From Burkholderiales bacterium Ga0077547 (GTDB taxonomy: Bacteria; Pseudomonadota; Gammaproteobacteria; Burkholderiales; Burkholderiaceae_C), in the NCBI GenBank assembly GCA_001464195.1, contig LNEY01000025.1, forward strand, positions 1 to 64,000: a stretch of 64,000 nt of DNA, written 5' to 3'. The position numbers and the translations under genes were made by a program. This document shows, one piece after another, positions 1-8,750 of this stretch. The notes beneath the pieces were generated by a model that saw only the letters and a list, made by a program, of their open reading frames with translations, was not told the DNA's origin and searched no databases. The stretch's first letter is position 1; the number at the start of each line of letters is the position of its first letter.

Positions 1-130
1 AGCAAGCCTAAACTCGCTCAATTCATCTTGGCACTCGCCTTCAAACGCCCACGCTTATCGGCTGTTGATTTTTAAAGAATTTGAGCTTTTCAGCTCCGAC
101 TGAATCTCACTTGGAAATTCAGCCGAGTCA
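1..130 (-). promoter_or_regulatory. rRNA operon leader with boxA-like antitermination site (16S gene lies outside the window)
   Basis: Read on the minus strand, positions 79-68 give TTCTTTAAAAAT, followed by CAGCCGATAAGCGTGGGCG. This is the boxA-like element and downstream leader that I recognise from upstream of 16S rRNA in Burkholderiales. The transcript reads leftward, so the 16S gene should begin just before position 1. No mature rRNA is visible. The assignment rests on recalled sequence similarity and on the promoter immediately upstream. Confidence 0.7.
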
Positions 131-133
131 GCG

Positions 134-163
134 ACTATACATCGCCTTCGGTATTTCAGTCAA
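134..163 (-). promoter_or_regulatory. Probable rRNA operon promoter (sigma70)
   Basis: On the minus strand there is a -35 TTGACT (163-158), an 18-base spacer and a -10 TATAGT (139-134), followed by a GC-containing discriminator. It lies about 55 bases before the boxA-like element and is the strongest sigma70 match seen near the left edge. The spacing is one or two bases longer than ideal for an rrn P1. Confidence 0.6.
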
Positions 164-251
164 TCGCAGCCAAGCTATTAACTCAGCACAACAACCAACT
201 CCCACACCGCCCCGCCACCTAACAGCGAAGCCCTCGACTGTAGCACAGCTT

Positions 252-1913
252 TCACAAAGGCAGCAAGGCCCTGGTGACGGATTCAGCGACTTCGATGCCA
301 TCGACCCCCGCCGACATGATGCCGCCGGCATAGCCAGCGCCCTCGCCCGCTGGGTAAAAGCCGCGCACATTCAGGCTCTGGTGGTCGCGGCCACGGGTGA
401 TGCGCAATGGGGACGACGTTCTGGTCTCGACGCCCGTCAGTACCGCATCAGGCATCAGGAACCCCTTGATCTGCCGATCGAACGCTGGCAGCGCCTCGCG
501 GATCGCCTCGATCGCATACGCGGGCAGGCTGCTGCAGTCGGGGCGCCCCAGATCGGTCAGGCGCACGCCGGGCTTGTACGAGGGCTCCACAGCACCCAAC
601 GCGCTCGAGGCCTGACCGCGCAGGAAGTCTGCGACCAGTTGTCCGGGTGCCTTGTAGTCGGCACCTCCGAGCTCGAACGCACGCGACTCCCACTGACGCT
701 GAAATGCCATGCCGTCCAGCGGACTGACCAGCCCGTCGGTCTTTCCGTCCTGGCGATAGTCCTGCGGCGAGATACCGACCACGATGCCTGCATTGGCATT
801 GCGCTCGTTGCGCGAGTACTGGCTCATGCCGTTGGTGACCACGCGGTGCGTCTCCGAGGTGGCGGCCACCACCGTGCCGCCGGGGCACATGCAGAAGCTG
901 TAGACCGAGCGTCCGTTGCGCGCGTGGTGCACCAGCTTGTAGTCGGCGGCGCCGAGGATTGGATGACCCGCCGCAGGCCCATAGCGGGCCCGGTCGATGA
1001 CGCCTTGCGGATGCTCGATGCGAAAGCCGATCGAGAACGGCTTCGCTTCCATGAACACGCCTCGCTCATGCAGCATCGCGAAGGTGTCGCGCGCGCTGTG
1101 CCCCAATGCCAACACCACCGTCTCTGCGTCGATCTGCGTGCCGTTGGCGAGCGTCACTCCGCGGATTGCTCGCGCCTCGCCCGAACCTTCGATCTGCACA
1201 TCGATCACCCGCGAGCCGAAGCGCACCTCACCGCCCAGCGACTCGATCTTCGCGCGCATCTTTTCGACCACGCCGACCAGCCGGAAGGTGCCAATGTGCG
1301 GCTTGCTGACCCACAAAATTTCCTCCGGCGCACCGGCTTCCACGAACTCGGTCAGCACTTTGCGCGTCAGGAAACGCGGATCGCTGATCTGGCTCCACAA
1401 CTTGCCATCGCTGAAGGTGCCCGCACCCCCTTCGCCAAACTGCACGTTCGACTCCGGGTTCAGCACACCCTGGCGCCAGAGTGCCCAGGTGTCTCTGGTT
1501 CGCTGACGGACCTCCTTGCCGCGCTCCAGGACGATCGGTCGCAGCCCCGCTTGGGCCAGCAGCAGCGCGGCAAAGATGCCACAGGGCCCAAACCCGATCA
1601 CCAGCGGGCGCGGGCGACCCGCCGAAAAAAAGTCGGCAGGCGCATGCGCGACCACGCTGTAGCGAGTGTCAGGAGCGGTGCGCACCTGCGGATCTCCCGC
1701 ATGACGGGCCAGCACTGCAGCCTCATCGTCAACTTCACAGTCGACGCTGTAGATCAGCACCACCGCCGCCTTCTTGCGCGCGTCCACGCCGCGCTTGAAA
1801 ACCGTGAGTTGCCTGAGCGCCGCATCCGCAATACGCAGGCGGGCCAGCACCGCGCTGCGCAAGGCATCCGGCGAGTGATCGAGAGGCAAGCGCAGTTCGT
1901 TGAGTCGCAGCAT
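252..1913 (-). CDS. FAD-dependent dehydrogenase (COG2509-like NAD(P)/FAD oxidoreductase)
   Basis: About 553 residues. An N-terminal domain of roughly 90 residues is followed by a Rossmann FAD-binding motif (GFGPCGIFAALLLA) and the family signature FGEGGAGTFSDGKLW. The C-terminal part has an AGEGAGYAGGIMSAGVDG flavin-binding block. These are hallmarks of the uncharacterised COG2509 FAD-dependent dehydrogenases; the substrate is unknown. I chose the ATG at 1913 (MLRLNELRL) because the upstream in-frame ATG at 1946 overlaps a GACAAT -10-like hexamer. It is last in a possible operon with the DUF547 and radical SAM genes; the gap to the DUF547 stop is about 60 bases. Cytoplasmic, with no signal peptide. 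Confidence 0.85.
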   Translation of the reverse strand: MLRLNELRLPLDHSPDALRSAVLARLRIADAALRQLTVFKRGVDARKKAAVVLIYSVDCEVDDEAAVLARHAGDPQVRTAPDTRYSVVAHAPADFFSAGRPRPLVIGFGPCGIFAALLLAQAGLRPIVLERGKEVRQRTRDTWALWRQGVLNPESNVQFGEGGAGTFSDGKLWSQISDPRFLTRKVLTEFVEAGAPEEILWVSKPHIGTFRLVGVVEKMRAKIESLGGEVRFGSRVIDVQIEGSGEARAIRGVTLANGTQIDAETVVLALGHSARDTFAMLHERGVFMEAKPFSIGFRIEHPQGVIDRARYGPAAGHPILGAADYKLVHHARNGRSVYSFCMCPGGTVVAATSETHRVVTNGMSQYSRNERNANAGIVVGISPQDYRQDGKTDGLVSPLDGMAFQRQWESRAFELGGADYKAPGQLVADFLRGQASSALGAVEPSYKPGVRLTDLGRPDCSSLPAYAIEAIREALPAFDRQIKGFLMPDAVLTGVETRTSSPLRITRGRDHQSLNVRGFYPAGEGAGYAGGIMSAGVDGIEVAESVTRALLPL

Positions 1914-1973
1914 GAAGGGGAGAGTGGCTCGGTCAGACCCGCCCATTGTCAGGTCCGCTCGCCCCGGGAGCGG

Positions 1974-2852
1974 TCAGGGCGCAGTCGTCACAAAGCGCCG
2001 ATTGGCGACGGTCCAGTCGTATGGCGTGTAGCGAATGCGATAGTCCAGCGGAGCGGGCTCGGCAACAAATCGGTTCGCGTAGTCGATCAGGTTCACGCCG
2101 TGCGTCGGCACGAAGTCTTCAGGGTAGAAATCGAGAATTTCACTCAGCCAGACGGTGCGGCCGCTGTGATCGACGCGAAAGTTGTCGGGCCGCGCAAAGA
2201 ACGCTCTCGACTCACGCTCCAGCTGCTGGGGCAGGTCTGCCCCCGTGAACGGGGTGCGCGGCAGTCTGGGGCACGCCAGCGCGCTGCAGTTGAGCGCAAA
2301 GTGCACCCGCGGCTCACCCAAGCGTCGGGTGTAGGGTCGGATCACCTCGTTCTCGAAGTTGTACAGAGAGCGCTCTTCACCACCGATTTGCAGCGTGCGC
2401 AGAATGAAGAACCCCACCTTGTTGAATCCGGCGTGGGTGATCGGAATGCCGCTGTCGATCACGTTGAACATCGACAACGCGTTGTAGGCGTTGATGAGGT
2501 GCGCGAGCCGCTCGTGGGCCAGGTCGTCCCGGGTCCTGCCGGCGTAATCGAGCCCAACCAGCGGCTCCTGCGCGACGAAGCGCACATAGCGGTCGAGGTC
2601 GCTGCGGTCTTGCGAGAGCGCCGCAAAGTCGACCTCGCCCACCTCGTTGACGAAGCGATCCAGCACCCGCGCCCACGCCGCCTGCGCCTGGGGTGCGGCG
2701 AGCAAGGGCACGCTCGGCACGGCAACACGGGTAGCGCAGCCAGCAAACATCAACGCCAGCAGCACCACCATCATGCGTCGCCAGCACTGGCTCACGCGTG
2801 CGCCCTCGAACGGCGCGCGGTGATTCATCCTGGGAAGACTCGGCGTGCTCAT
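1974..2852 (-). CDS. DUF547 domain lipoprotein
   Basis: About 292 residues from the ATG at 2852, whose ATGA overlaps the stop of the radical SAM gene. A hydrophobic stretch (MMVVLLALMFAGC, about residues 27-39) ends in a lipobox with Cys39, so the mature protein is probably anchored to a membrane as a lipoprotein. The body matches DUF547, with conserved segments such as LINAYNALSMFNV, HFALNCSALACPRL and DYANRFVAEP. The function of DUF547 is not established. A second ATG at 2828 would also fit a signal peptide. Coupling to the radical SAM gene suggests a shared process. Confidence 0.85.
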   Translation of the reverse strand: MSTPSLPRMNHRAPFEGARVSQCWRRMMVVLLALMFAGCATRVAVPSVPLLAAPQAQAAWARVLDRFVNEVGEVDFAALSQDRSDLDRYVRFVAQEPLVGLDYAGRTRDDLAHERLAHLINAYNALSMFNVIDSGIPITHAGFNKVGFFILRTLQIGGEERSLYNFENEVIRPYTRRLGEPRVHFALNCSALACPRLPRTPFTGADLPQQLERESRAFFARPDNFRVDHSGRTVWLSEILDFYPEDFVPTHGVNLIDYANRFVAEPAPLDYRIRYTPYDWTVANRRFVTTAP

Positions 2853-4234
2853 GCCTCGACCGGTCCGGCTTGCTGCCCCTGGTCGGCAGGCTGGCGAGAT
2901 TTCAAGTAGGTTTCGCGAGCGCGCCCCTTGAGAAACTTGATGGGTTGGGCCTGCACCGCCGCCAGCGGTCGCCACTCGCCTTGCGAGGTGCGCAGCGGCT
3001 GCAGCAAGAAGTGATCGCGCCGCGCGTTATAGGCACACATGCTCATCGGCCCATGTTGAGTCATGGCCATGAAGACGCAAGCATCGAGGCGTTCGCGATC
3101 CAGGTGACAGGCATCCATGAAGTTGTGGGTGAACAACGTGAGCTTGTGGACGCGGCCGCGCGCGCGCAGCAGATCGCCGCGCGCCTTCCATGCAAAGGCA
3201 GCCGCCCAGCGCAGCGTGGAAAGCACCAGCGCGGGACGGCGCAGCGCGCCCATCAGCATCGATTTCGCCCCCCGCCATGCGGTCCCCCGATCGATGCGCA
3301 GCGTGGCGGTGTCGCGCATGAAGCGACGCACAAAGGCTTCGTCGTCGAACGCGTCGTAACAGCGCCCGTTGATGACCGCCACCACTGCGCTGCGATTGCA
3401 ATCGTGGTGCCCAGCCAGTAGCGTGTTGAAGCGCAGCGGTGTGGCCACGCCTTCGCACAGCAAAGCGCCGATGCGATCGTTGCTGATCGCGTCGGGACGA
3501 GTGCCCAGCACACCGCGCCCGGTGTCGGCCTGCAATTGAAACGACGCGAAGCGCACCACGTCAGCCTGCGTGGCAAAGAAGGCCGCGAGCATCGGCACCT
3601 CGCGCACATTGGCTGCATGGACGGTTGTATTGAAGAACACACTCAACCCGAGGCCGCGGGCGCGTTCGATGTACTCCATGCGCAGCTTGTTGAGTTCAGC
3701 CTCGCTGACATAGCCCGCGCGCTGCTGGGTCAGATCGACGTGAAACGCCACGTCGGTCAGCCCTGCTTGCGCCAACTCGGCCAGCAGCGCTCGCGTGGCC
3801 TTGATGCCGTTGGTGAACAGCGATGCGCGCAAGCCGCGCTGTGCCAGGCGCGCCACGATGGCCGTCAATTCGTCCCTGCGACGCAGCGTGGGCTCACCAC
3901 CCGAGACCTGCACATCGGTGCCCGGTCCGTAATGCGCGACGATCAAATCGATGCGGCGAAAAATCTCCTCCAATGGCACATCACGCACCGATTCGGACGA
4001 CTCGCTGAGGTAGCACAGCGTGCAATCGAGGTTGCAGCGCTGGGTGATCTCCAGCGACACGCAGGCCACCGGCCAGCGCCTCCCAGCAGTTTGCCCCTCA
4101 TTCCATTGGCCATTGCGTTGCATGCGCAAGCGCAGGTCGCCGAGCGCGTCCGAGCACGGCGTACTCCGCGGGTTCAGGGCATCAATCTCGGCGGCGCTGA
4201 GAACGGAGCGCTCGACAGGGTAGGAAACAGCCAT
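2849..4234 (-). CDS. Radical SAM enzyme of the Tes/MJ0619-like type
   Basis: 461 residues. The radical SAM cluster motif CxxxCxxC is at Cys67, Cys71 and Cys74 (CNLDCTLC), and GGEP at 112-115 is the SAM-binding segment. A C-terminal block (about 370-403) has FMD, LDRERLDAC and a terminal CAYN. These resemble features of radical SAM enzymes related to tetraether lipid synthase and the methanogen enzyme MJ0619, which bind extra iron-sulfur clusters. Further cysteines near residues 376, 386 and 400 could hold one. The substrate is unknown; the Tes relation is recognised from motifs only. First gene of a unit with the DUF547 lipoprotein. Confidence 0.8.
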   Translation of the reverse strand: MAVSYPVERSVLSAAEIDALNPRSTPCSDALGDLRLRMQRNGQWNEGQTAGRRWPVACVSLEITQRCNLDCTLCYLSESSESVRDVPLEEIFRRIDLIVAHYGPGTDVQVSGGEPTLRRRDELTAIVARLAQRGLRASLFTNGIKATRALLAELAQAGLTDVAFHVDLTQQRAGYVSEAELNKLRMEYIERARGLGLSVFFNTTVHAANVREVPMLAAFFATQADVVRFASFQLQADTGRGVLGTRPDAISNDRIGALLCEGVATPLRFNTLLAGHHDCNRSAVVAVINGRCYDAFDDEAFVRRFMRDTATLRIDRGTAWRGAKSMLMGALRRPALVLSTLRWAAAFAWKARGDLLRARGRVHKLTLFTHNFMDACHLDRERLDACVFMAMTQHGPMSMCAYNARRDHFLLQPLRTSQGEWRPLAAVQAQPIKFLKGRARETYLKSRQPADQGQQAGPVEA

Positions 4235-4288
4235 CCCCTCTGGTCGCTGCTCCTGCAGAAATCTTTCAGGCCGCGAAGCAGCGGCGAC

Positions 4289-6289
4289 TCAACCACGCGA
4301 CAGCAGCTTGTCTTCGGCGCGCGCGAGCGGCTCGGGCAGGCCGGACAACACCAGCGTGTCGCCGACGGCGAGGACCAGATCATCATCGGGCCTCGTGACG
4401 GCGCCCGAGGCGCGCCGTACCGAGGCGACCGATACACCGACCGCATGCAGCGCCTGGTCGGCCAGCGTTTGCCCGACACAGCCGCACACCGCCGTCAGGG
4501 TGACACTGTGCAGGCGCATGTTGCCGAGTTCGTCGTGTGTGTCGTCGTCGGCGCCGTGGAAATACCCCCGCAGCAAACCATAGCGCGCCTCGCGCTGGTC
4601 CTGCACAACCCGGATCACACGGCGCATTGGCACGCCGACCAAGGCCAGCGCGTGGCTGGCCAGCATCAGCGAACCCTCAATGGCCTCGGGGACGACTTCG
4701 GTGGCGCCCGCAGCCTGCAGCTTTTCGAGGTCACTGTCGTCGATCGTGCGCACGATCACCGGCACTTTCGGCGCGTGCTCCTGCACCAGGCGCAAGATCT
4801 TCATGGCTGATGGCGTGTCGTGGTAGCTGACGACCACCGCATTGGCGCGCGCAAGGCCTGCCGCCATCAGGCTCTGCAGACGCGCGGCGTCGCCAAACAC
4901 CACGCTCTGGCCTGCCGCGGCAGCCTGCCGTACGCGGTCGGGGTCCAGATCGAGTGCCATGTACGGAATGCGCTCGGCGTCAAGGATGCGGGCGAGGTTC
5001 TGTCCGCTGCGGCCGTAGCCCGCGATGATGACGTGGGCCTCGGTGTTGATCGCGCGCTTGGCGATCGATGTCATCGCCACCGACTGCATCAACCAGTCGC
5101 TGGAGCTCAGTCGCATCACGATCCGATCGCTGAAATTGATCAGGAAAGGCGACGCCAGCATGCTGAGCACCATGCTGGCCAGCACCGGGCTCACCCACTG
5201 CTCATCGATCAGGCGCTGCTGCGCGCCCAGGGTCAGCAGCACGAAGCCGAACTCACCGGCCTGTGCCAGGTACAGGCCGGTGCGCAACGCCACGCCCGAC
5301 GGCGTGCCGAACAGCCGCGCCAGCAGCGTCACCAGAGCAAACTTGACCAGAACCGGCAGCAGGGACAGCAGCAGCACCAGCAACCACTGGTCCAGCACCG
5401 GTCGCCAGTCGAGCTTCATGCCGATGGTGATGAAGAACAACCCAAGCAGCACATCGTGGAAGGGACGGATGTCGGTCTCGACCTGGTGCTTGTATTCGGT
5501 CTCGGCAATCAACATGCCGGCAACGAACGCTCCCAGTGCCAGGGACAACCCTGCATGCTCGGTCAACCACGCGAGACCGAGCGTGACCAGCAGCAGGTTC
5601 AGCACAAACAGCTCTTCACTCTTGCGCCGCGCAACCAGCGTCAGCCACCAGCGCATCACCTTCTGACCGCCGACCAGCAGCACGCCCAGCAGCACCGTGG
5701 CCTTCAGCGCGGCCCAGCCGAGGGCCACCGCCATGTCCTTGCCGCTGTCATCGAGCGCAGGAATCAGCACCAGCAGCGGCACCACGGCCAGATCCTGGAA
5801 CAGGAGCACCCCGATCACCCTGCGGCCGTGCTCGCTTTCCAGTTCCAGCCGGTCGGCCATCATCTTGACGACGATGGCGGTACTCGACATTGCCATCGCC
5901 GAGGCGAGCACGATCGCGCCTTGCCATGACAGCTGCCAAGGCGTTGCGGTATACGAGAACAGCCAGACCAGCAAAAAATGTCCGGCCACGGTGCCGACGA
6001 TGGTCAGCAGGACCTGCGCCAGCCCAAGGCCGAACACCAGCTTGCGCATGCTTTTCAACTTGGGCAGGTTGAACTCGAGCCCGATGACGAACATGAGGAA
6101 CACCACGCCGAACTCGGCCAGGTAGCGCACGCTGGCCGAATCCTTGGCCAGCGCCATCGCATTTGGGCCAATGACCACGCCCACGGCCAGATAGCCCAAC
6201 ATCGGCGGCAGCTTGGCGAGCCGGCACAACACGACACCGGCGACGGCTGCCACCAGATAGAGCAGGGTCAGCTCAAGCGTGGAGGCCAT
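4289..6289 (-). CDS. CPA2 monovalent cation:proton antiporter with RCK (TrkA) domains
   Basis: 666 residues. About 12 hydrophobic segments in the first 390 residues form a Na+/H+-exchanger fold with LLGLFFITIGMKLD and LAQAGEFGFVLLTLG. A TrkA-N domain follows (IIAGYGRSGQNLARILDAE), then a TrkA-C-like end. This is the KefB/KefC/YbaL family: potassium or sodium efflux in exchange for protons, gated by nucleotide or glutathione-type ligands. Which ion and ligand cannot be read from the sequence. It is divergent from kdsD with 133 bases between them; the same pairing is common in Burkholderiales. The ATG at 6289 agrees with the start of the first membrane helix. Confidence 0.9.
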   Translation of the reverse strand: MASTLELTLLYLVAAVAGVVLCRLAKLPPMLGYLAVGVVIGPNAMALAKDSASVRYLAEFGVVFLMFVIGLEFNLPKLKSMRKLVFGLGLAQVLLTIVGTVAGHFLLVWLFSYTATPWQLSWQGAIVLASAMAMSSTAIVVKMMADRLELESEHGRRVIGVLLFQDLAVVPLLVLIPALDDSGKDMAVALGWAALKATVLLGVLLVGGQKVMRWWLTLVARRKSEELFVLNLLLVTLGLAWLTEHAGLSLALGAFVAGMLIAETEYKHQVETDIRPFHDVLLGLFFITIGMKLDWRPVLDQWLLVLLLSLLPVLVKFALVTLLARLFGTPSGVALRTGLYLAQAGEFGFVLLTLGAQQRLIDEQWVSPVLASMVLSMLASPFLINFSDRIVMRLSSSDWLMQSVAMTSIAKRAINTEAHVIIAGYGRSGQNLARILDAERIPYMALDLDPDRVRQAAAAGQSVVFGDAARLQSLMAAGLARANAVVVSYHDTPSAMKILRLVQEHAPKVPVIVRTIDDSDLEKLQAAGATEVVPEAIEGSLMLASHALALVGVPMRRVIRVVQDQREARYGLLRGYFHGADDDTHDELGNMRLHSVTLTAVCGCVGQTLADQALHAVGVSVASVRRASGAVTRPDDDLVLAVGDTLVLSGLPEPLARAEDKLLSRG

Positions 6290-6422
6290 CGAATCGGGGC
6301 AGGCGCTGGGCGGTCATGGGACGGCAATTCAGGGGTGGAACGCGGCAAGCTGCATGCAGGGCACATGCCTAGAATGCAGCCTCGCTGTTGGTTCGATCCT
6401 AATAGACGCCCTCGTCCGCACT

Positions 6423-7427
6423 GTGCCAGACACCCTCCCTGCAACGCCTGTCGCCTTCGACGCCCAGCGCGCGCTGCATCTCGCGCGCGAGACCTTCGAC
6501 ATCGAGGCGCGCGCGCTGCTCGGCCTGAAGCCGCGCCAAGGCGTGAACTTCACGCGGGCGGTCGAGGCCATGTTGCGCTGCCGGGGACGCGTGGTCGTGA
6601 TGGGCATGGGCAAAAGCGGGCATGTCGGCCGCAAGATCGCAGCGACGCTGGCATCCACCGGCACGCCCGCCATGTTCGTTCACCCTGCGGAAGCGAGCCA
6701 CGGCGACCTCGGCATGGTCACCAAGGGCGATGTCGTGCTGGCGATCTCCAATTCCGGTGAAAGCGACGAGATCGCGGCCCTGCTGCCTGCGCTGAAGCGC
6801 TTGGAGGTGATCCTGGTCAGCATGACCGGGCGCGGTGACTCTGCGCTCGCGCGCAATGCCGACATCGCGCTCGACTGCGGCGTCGATCAGGAAGCCTGTC
6901 CACTGAATCTGGCGCCCACCGCCAGCACCACGGCGCAGATGGCGTTGGGCGATGCCCTCGCCGTCGCGCTGCTCGATGCGCGCGGCTTCCGTGAAACCGA
7001 CTTTGCACGCTCTCACCCTGGTGGCAGCCTCGGGCGCAAGTTGCTGATGCACGTGCGCGACTTGATGATGTCCGGTGATGGCGTGCCTTCTGTCGCACCC
7101 GATACCGGCTTCGGCGACATGCTGCGCGTCATGAGCGACAAGGGCCTGGGCTTCACCGCGGTGGTGGATGCACAGCAGCAGGTGCTGGGCATCTTCACCG
7201 ACGGCGACCTCCGCAGGCTGATCGAGCGCGGGCAGGACCTGCGCTCCTTGCGCGCTCGTGAAGTGATGCGCAGCCAACCCAAAGTGATCCGCGAAGATGC
7301 ACTGGCGGTGGACGCCGCGGGCCTGATGGAACAACACCGCGTGACGAGCGTGCTGGTCGTCGATGGTTCACAGCGTCTGGTGGGCGCACTGAACCTCAAC
7401 CAACTGATGCGCGCCAAGGTCATCTGA
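6423..7427 (+). CDS. kdsD: D-arabinose 5-phosphate isomerase (KpsF/GutQ family)
   Basis: 334 residues from a GTG at 6423, close to the usual 320-330. An N-terminal SIS sugar-isomerase domain has GMGKSGHVGRKIAATLAS and AEASHGDLGM. Two CBS domains follow (DLMMSGDGVPSVAP, EVMRSQPKVI). It converts ribulose 5-phosphate to arabinose 5-phosphate, the first committed step to Kdo for lipopolysaccharide. No in-frame ATG fits family length, and no strong ribosome-binding site precedes the GTG. The stop overlaps the kdsC start (TGATG), so the two are coupled and share a pathway. Confidence 0.92.
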   Translation: MPDTLPATPVAFDAQRALHLARETFDIEARALLGLKPRQGVNFTRAVEAMLRCRGRVVVMGMGKSGHVGRKIAATLASTGTPAMFVHPAEASHGDLGMVTKGDVVLAISNSGESDEIAALLPALKRLEVILVSMTGRGDSALARNADIALDCGVDQEACPLNLAPTASTTAQMALGDALAVALLDARGFRETDFARSHPGGSLGRKLLMHVRDLMMSGDGVPSVAPDTGFGDMLRVMSDKGLGFTAVVDAQQQVLGIFTDGDLRRLIERGQDLRSLRAREVMRSQPKVIREDALAVDAAGLMEQHRVTSVLVVDGSQRLVGALNLNQLMRAKVI

Positions 7428-8014
7428 TGGGCTTGCAGGCGCCACTTCCCCTGAATCCGGTGCTGTCGTTTGCGCCAGAGCTCCTGCTGGCCGCGCAAGG
7501 CGTCCGCGCAGCCATCTTCGATGTGGATGGCGTGCTCACTGACGGCAGCCTGTACATCGGCGAGCGTGGCGAGGAGTTCAAGGCCTTCAATTCGCTCGAC
7601 GGCCACGGCCTCAAGCTGCTTGCGCAAGGCGGGATCACGCCGGCGGTCATCACTGGGCGAGACTCACCCGCCGTGCGCCGCCGCGTGGCCGATCTCGGGA
7701 TTGCACATGCCTTCTACGGTGTGCACGACAAGCTTGCCGCTGCGGGCACGCTGATGGACACGCTACAGCTCGACTGGAATGCACTCGCAGCGATGGGCGA
7801 CGACTGGCCCGATCTGCCACTGATGACACGTGCGGCGTTTGCGTGCGCGCCGTCCAATGCGCACCCAGAGATCAGGGCGATCGCGCATCATGTCACCGGG
7901 GCAACCGGTGGCTACGGTGCCGCGCGCGAGTTCTGCGACCTGCTGCTGATGGCATCAGGGCGTTACGCCTTGCTGCTGCGGGGTCACTTGACCACGCTCG
8001 ACGGTACGGCGTGA
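7427..8014 (+). CDS. kdsC: Kdo-8-phosphate phosphatase
   Basis: 195 residues. HAD-superfamily phosphatase without a cap domain: the nucleophile motif is DVDGVLTDG (Asp32 and Asp34), the second motif is VITGRDS, the lysine region is HDKLAA and the last motif is MGDDWPDLPLM. It removes phosphate from Kdo-8-phosphate to give Kdo. The ATG at 7427 shares one base with the kdsD stop. Between kdsD and lptC, it is part of the conserved Kdo/LPS-transport cluster. Confidence 0.93.
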   Translation: MGLQAPLPLNPVLSFAPELLLAAQGVRAAIFDVDGVLTDGSLYIGERGEEFKAFNSLDGHGLKLLAQGGITPAVITGRDSPAVRRRVADLGIAHAFYGVHDKLAAAGTLMDTLQLDWNALAAMGDDWPDLPLMTRAAFACAPSNAHPEIRAIAHHVTGATGGYGAAREFCDLLLMASGRYALLLRGHLTTLDGTA

Positions 8015-8057
8015 TGCGCCACAACACGTCCGCCAAGCGGAAACCAGGACATCTCAC

Positions 8058-8732
8058 TTGAGCTCAGCTGGCGATTCAGCGCTGACACCTGCTGTGCCGA
8101 TGGCCCGTCGGTACGTGCTGCCGTGGCACCAGCGCGCACTCAGCACCTTGTCCGCGTACTTGCCCTTGATGCTGATGGCGCTGGTGGCACTGGCAACGTG
8201 GTGGCTGGTCAAGAACACACCCGTCTTCGAGGGCGCCAAGCCAGCCGTTGCGTTGCGCCATATCCCGGACTACACAATGCGCAATTTCAAGGTGCAGCGC
8301 TTTGCGGCTGACGGCAGCCTGCGGCTGCAGATCGAAGGAGACGAGGCGCGGCACTACCCCGATACCGACACACTGGAGATCGACCGCGCCCGTATTCGCT
8401 CGATTGCGCCCGATTCGGGTGTCACTGTGGCGACTGCGCAAAAGGCGGTCTCCAATGGCGATGGCTCCGAAGTTCAGCTGACCGGTCAGGCTCATGTGGT
8501 GCGTGAAGCCGGTCGGGTTGGTGACAAGACGCTGGAGCAGATCGACTTCAAGAGCGAGTTCTTGCATGCGTTCTTGCAGACAGAGCAGGTGCGATCACAC
8601 CTTCCCGTGACGATCACGCGCGGCACGGTGCAGATACAGGGGGCGTCGATGAATTACGACAACCTCGGCCGCGTTGCACAGTTCTCGGGCGGCGTGAAGG
8701 CAACCTTCGGTACGGGTGGTTCACAGCGTTGA
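8058..8732 (+). CDS. lptC: LPS export system protein LptC
   Basis: 224 residues if it starts at the TTG at 8058, which has AGGA eight bases upstream; an ATG at 8100 would give 210 residues. One membrane helix (about residues 34-50) anchors a periplasmic beta-jellyroll domain of the LptC type (YTMRNFKVQRFAADGSLRLQIEGDEARHYPDTD). LptC joins the LptBFG transporter to LptA and carries lipopolysaccharide across the periplasm. Follows kdsC by 43 bases. The expected lptA, lptB and rpoN do not follow here. Confidence 0.9.
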   Translation: MSSAGDSALTPAVPMARRYVLPWHQRALSTLSAYLPLMLMALVALATWWLVKNTPVFEGAKPAVALRHIPDYTMRNFKVQRFAADGSLRLQIEGDEARHYPDTDTLEIDRARIRSIAPDSGVTVATAQKAVSNGDGSEVQLTGQAHVVREAGRVGDKTLEQIDFKSEFLHAFLQTEQVRSHLPVTITRGTVQIQGASMNYDNLGRVAQFSGGVKATFGTGGSQR

Positions 8733-8750
8733 TTTCTCGCGCGCGGTGCC

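Noticed and set aside
81-2909. Open frame of over 900 codons on the plus strand opposite the FAD dehydrogenase and DUF547 genes
   Set aside because: It is the antisense shadow of real genes in GC-rich DNA; its product has no recognisable domain and is dominated by Arg/His/Gln.
3536-4810. Long plus-strand frame opposite the radical SAM and antiporter genes
   Set aside because: Antisense shadow; both opposite genes have clear conserved domains.
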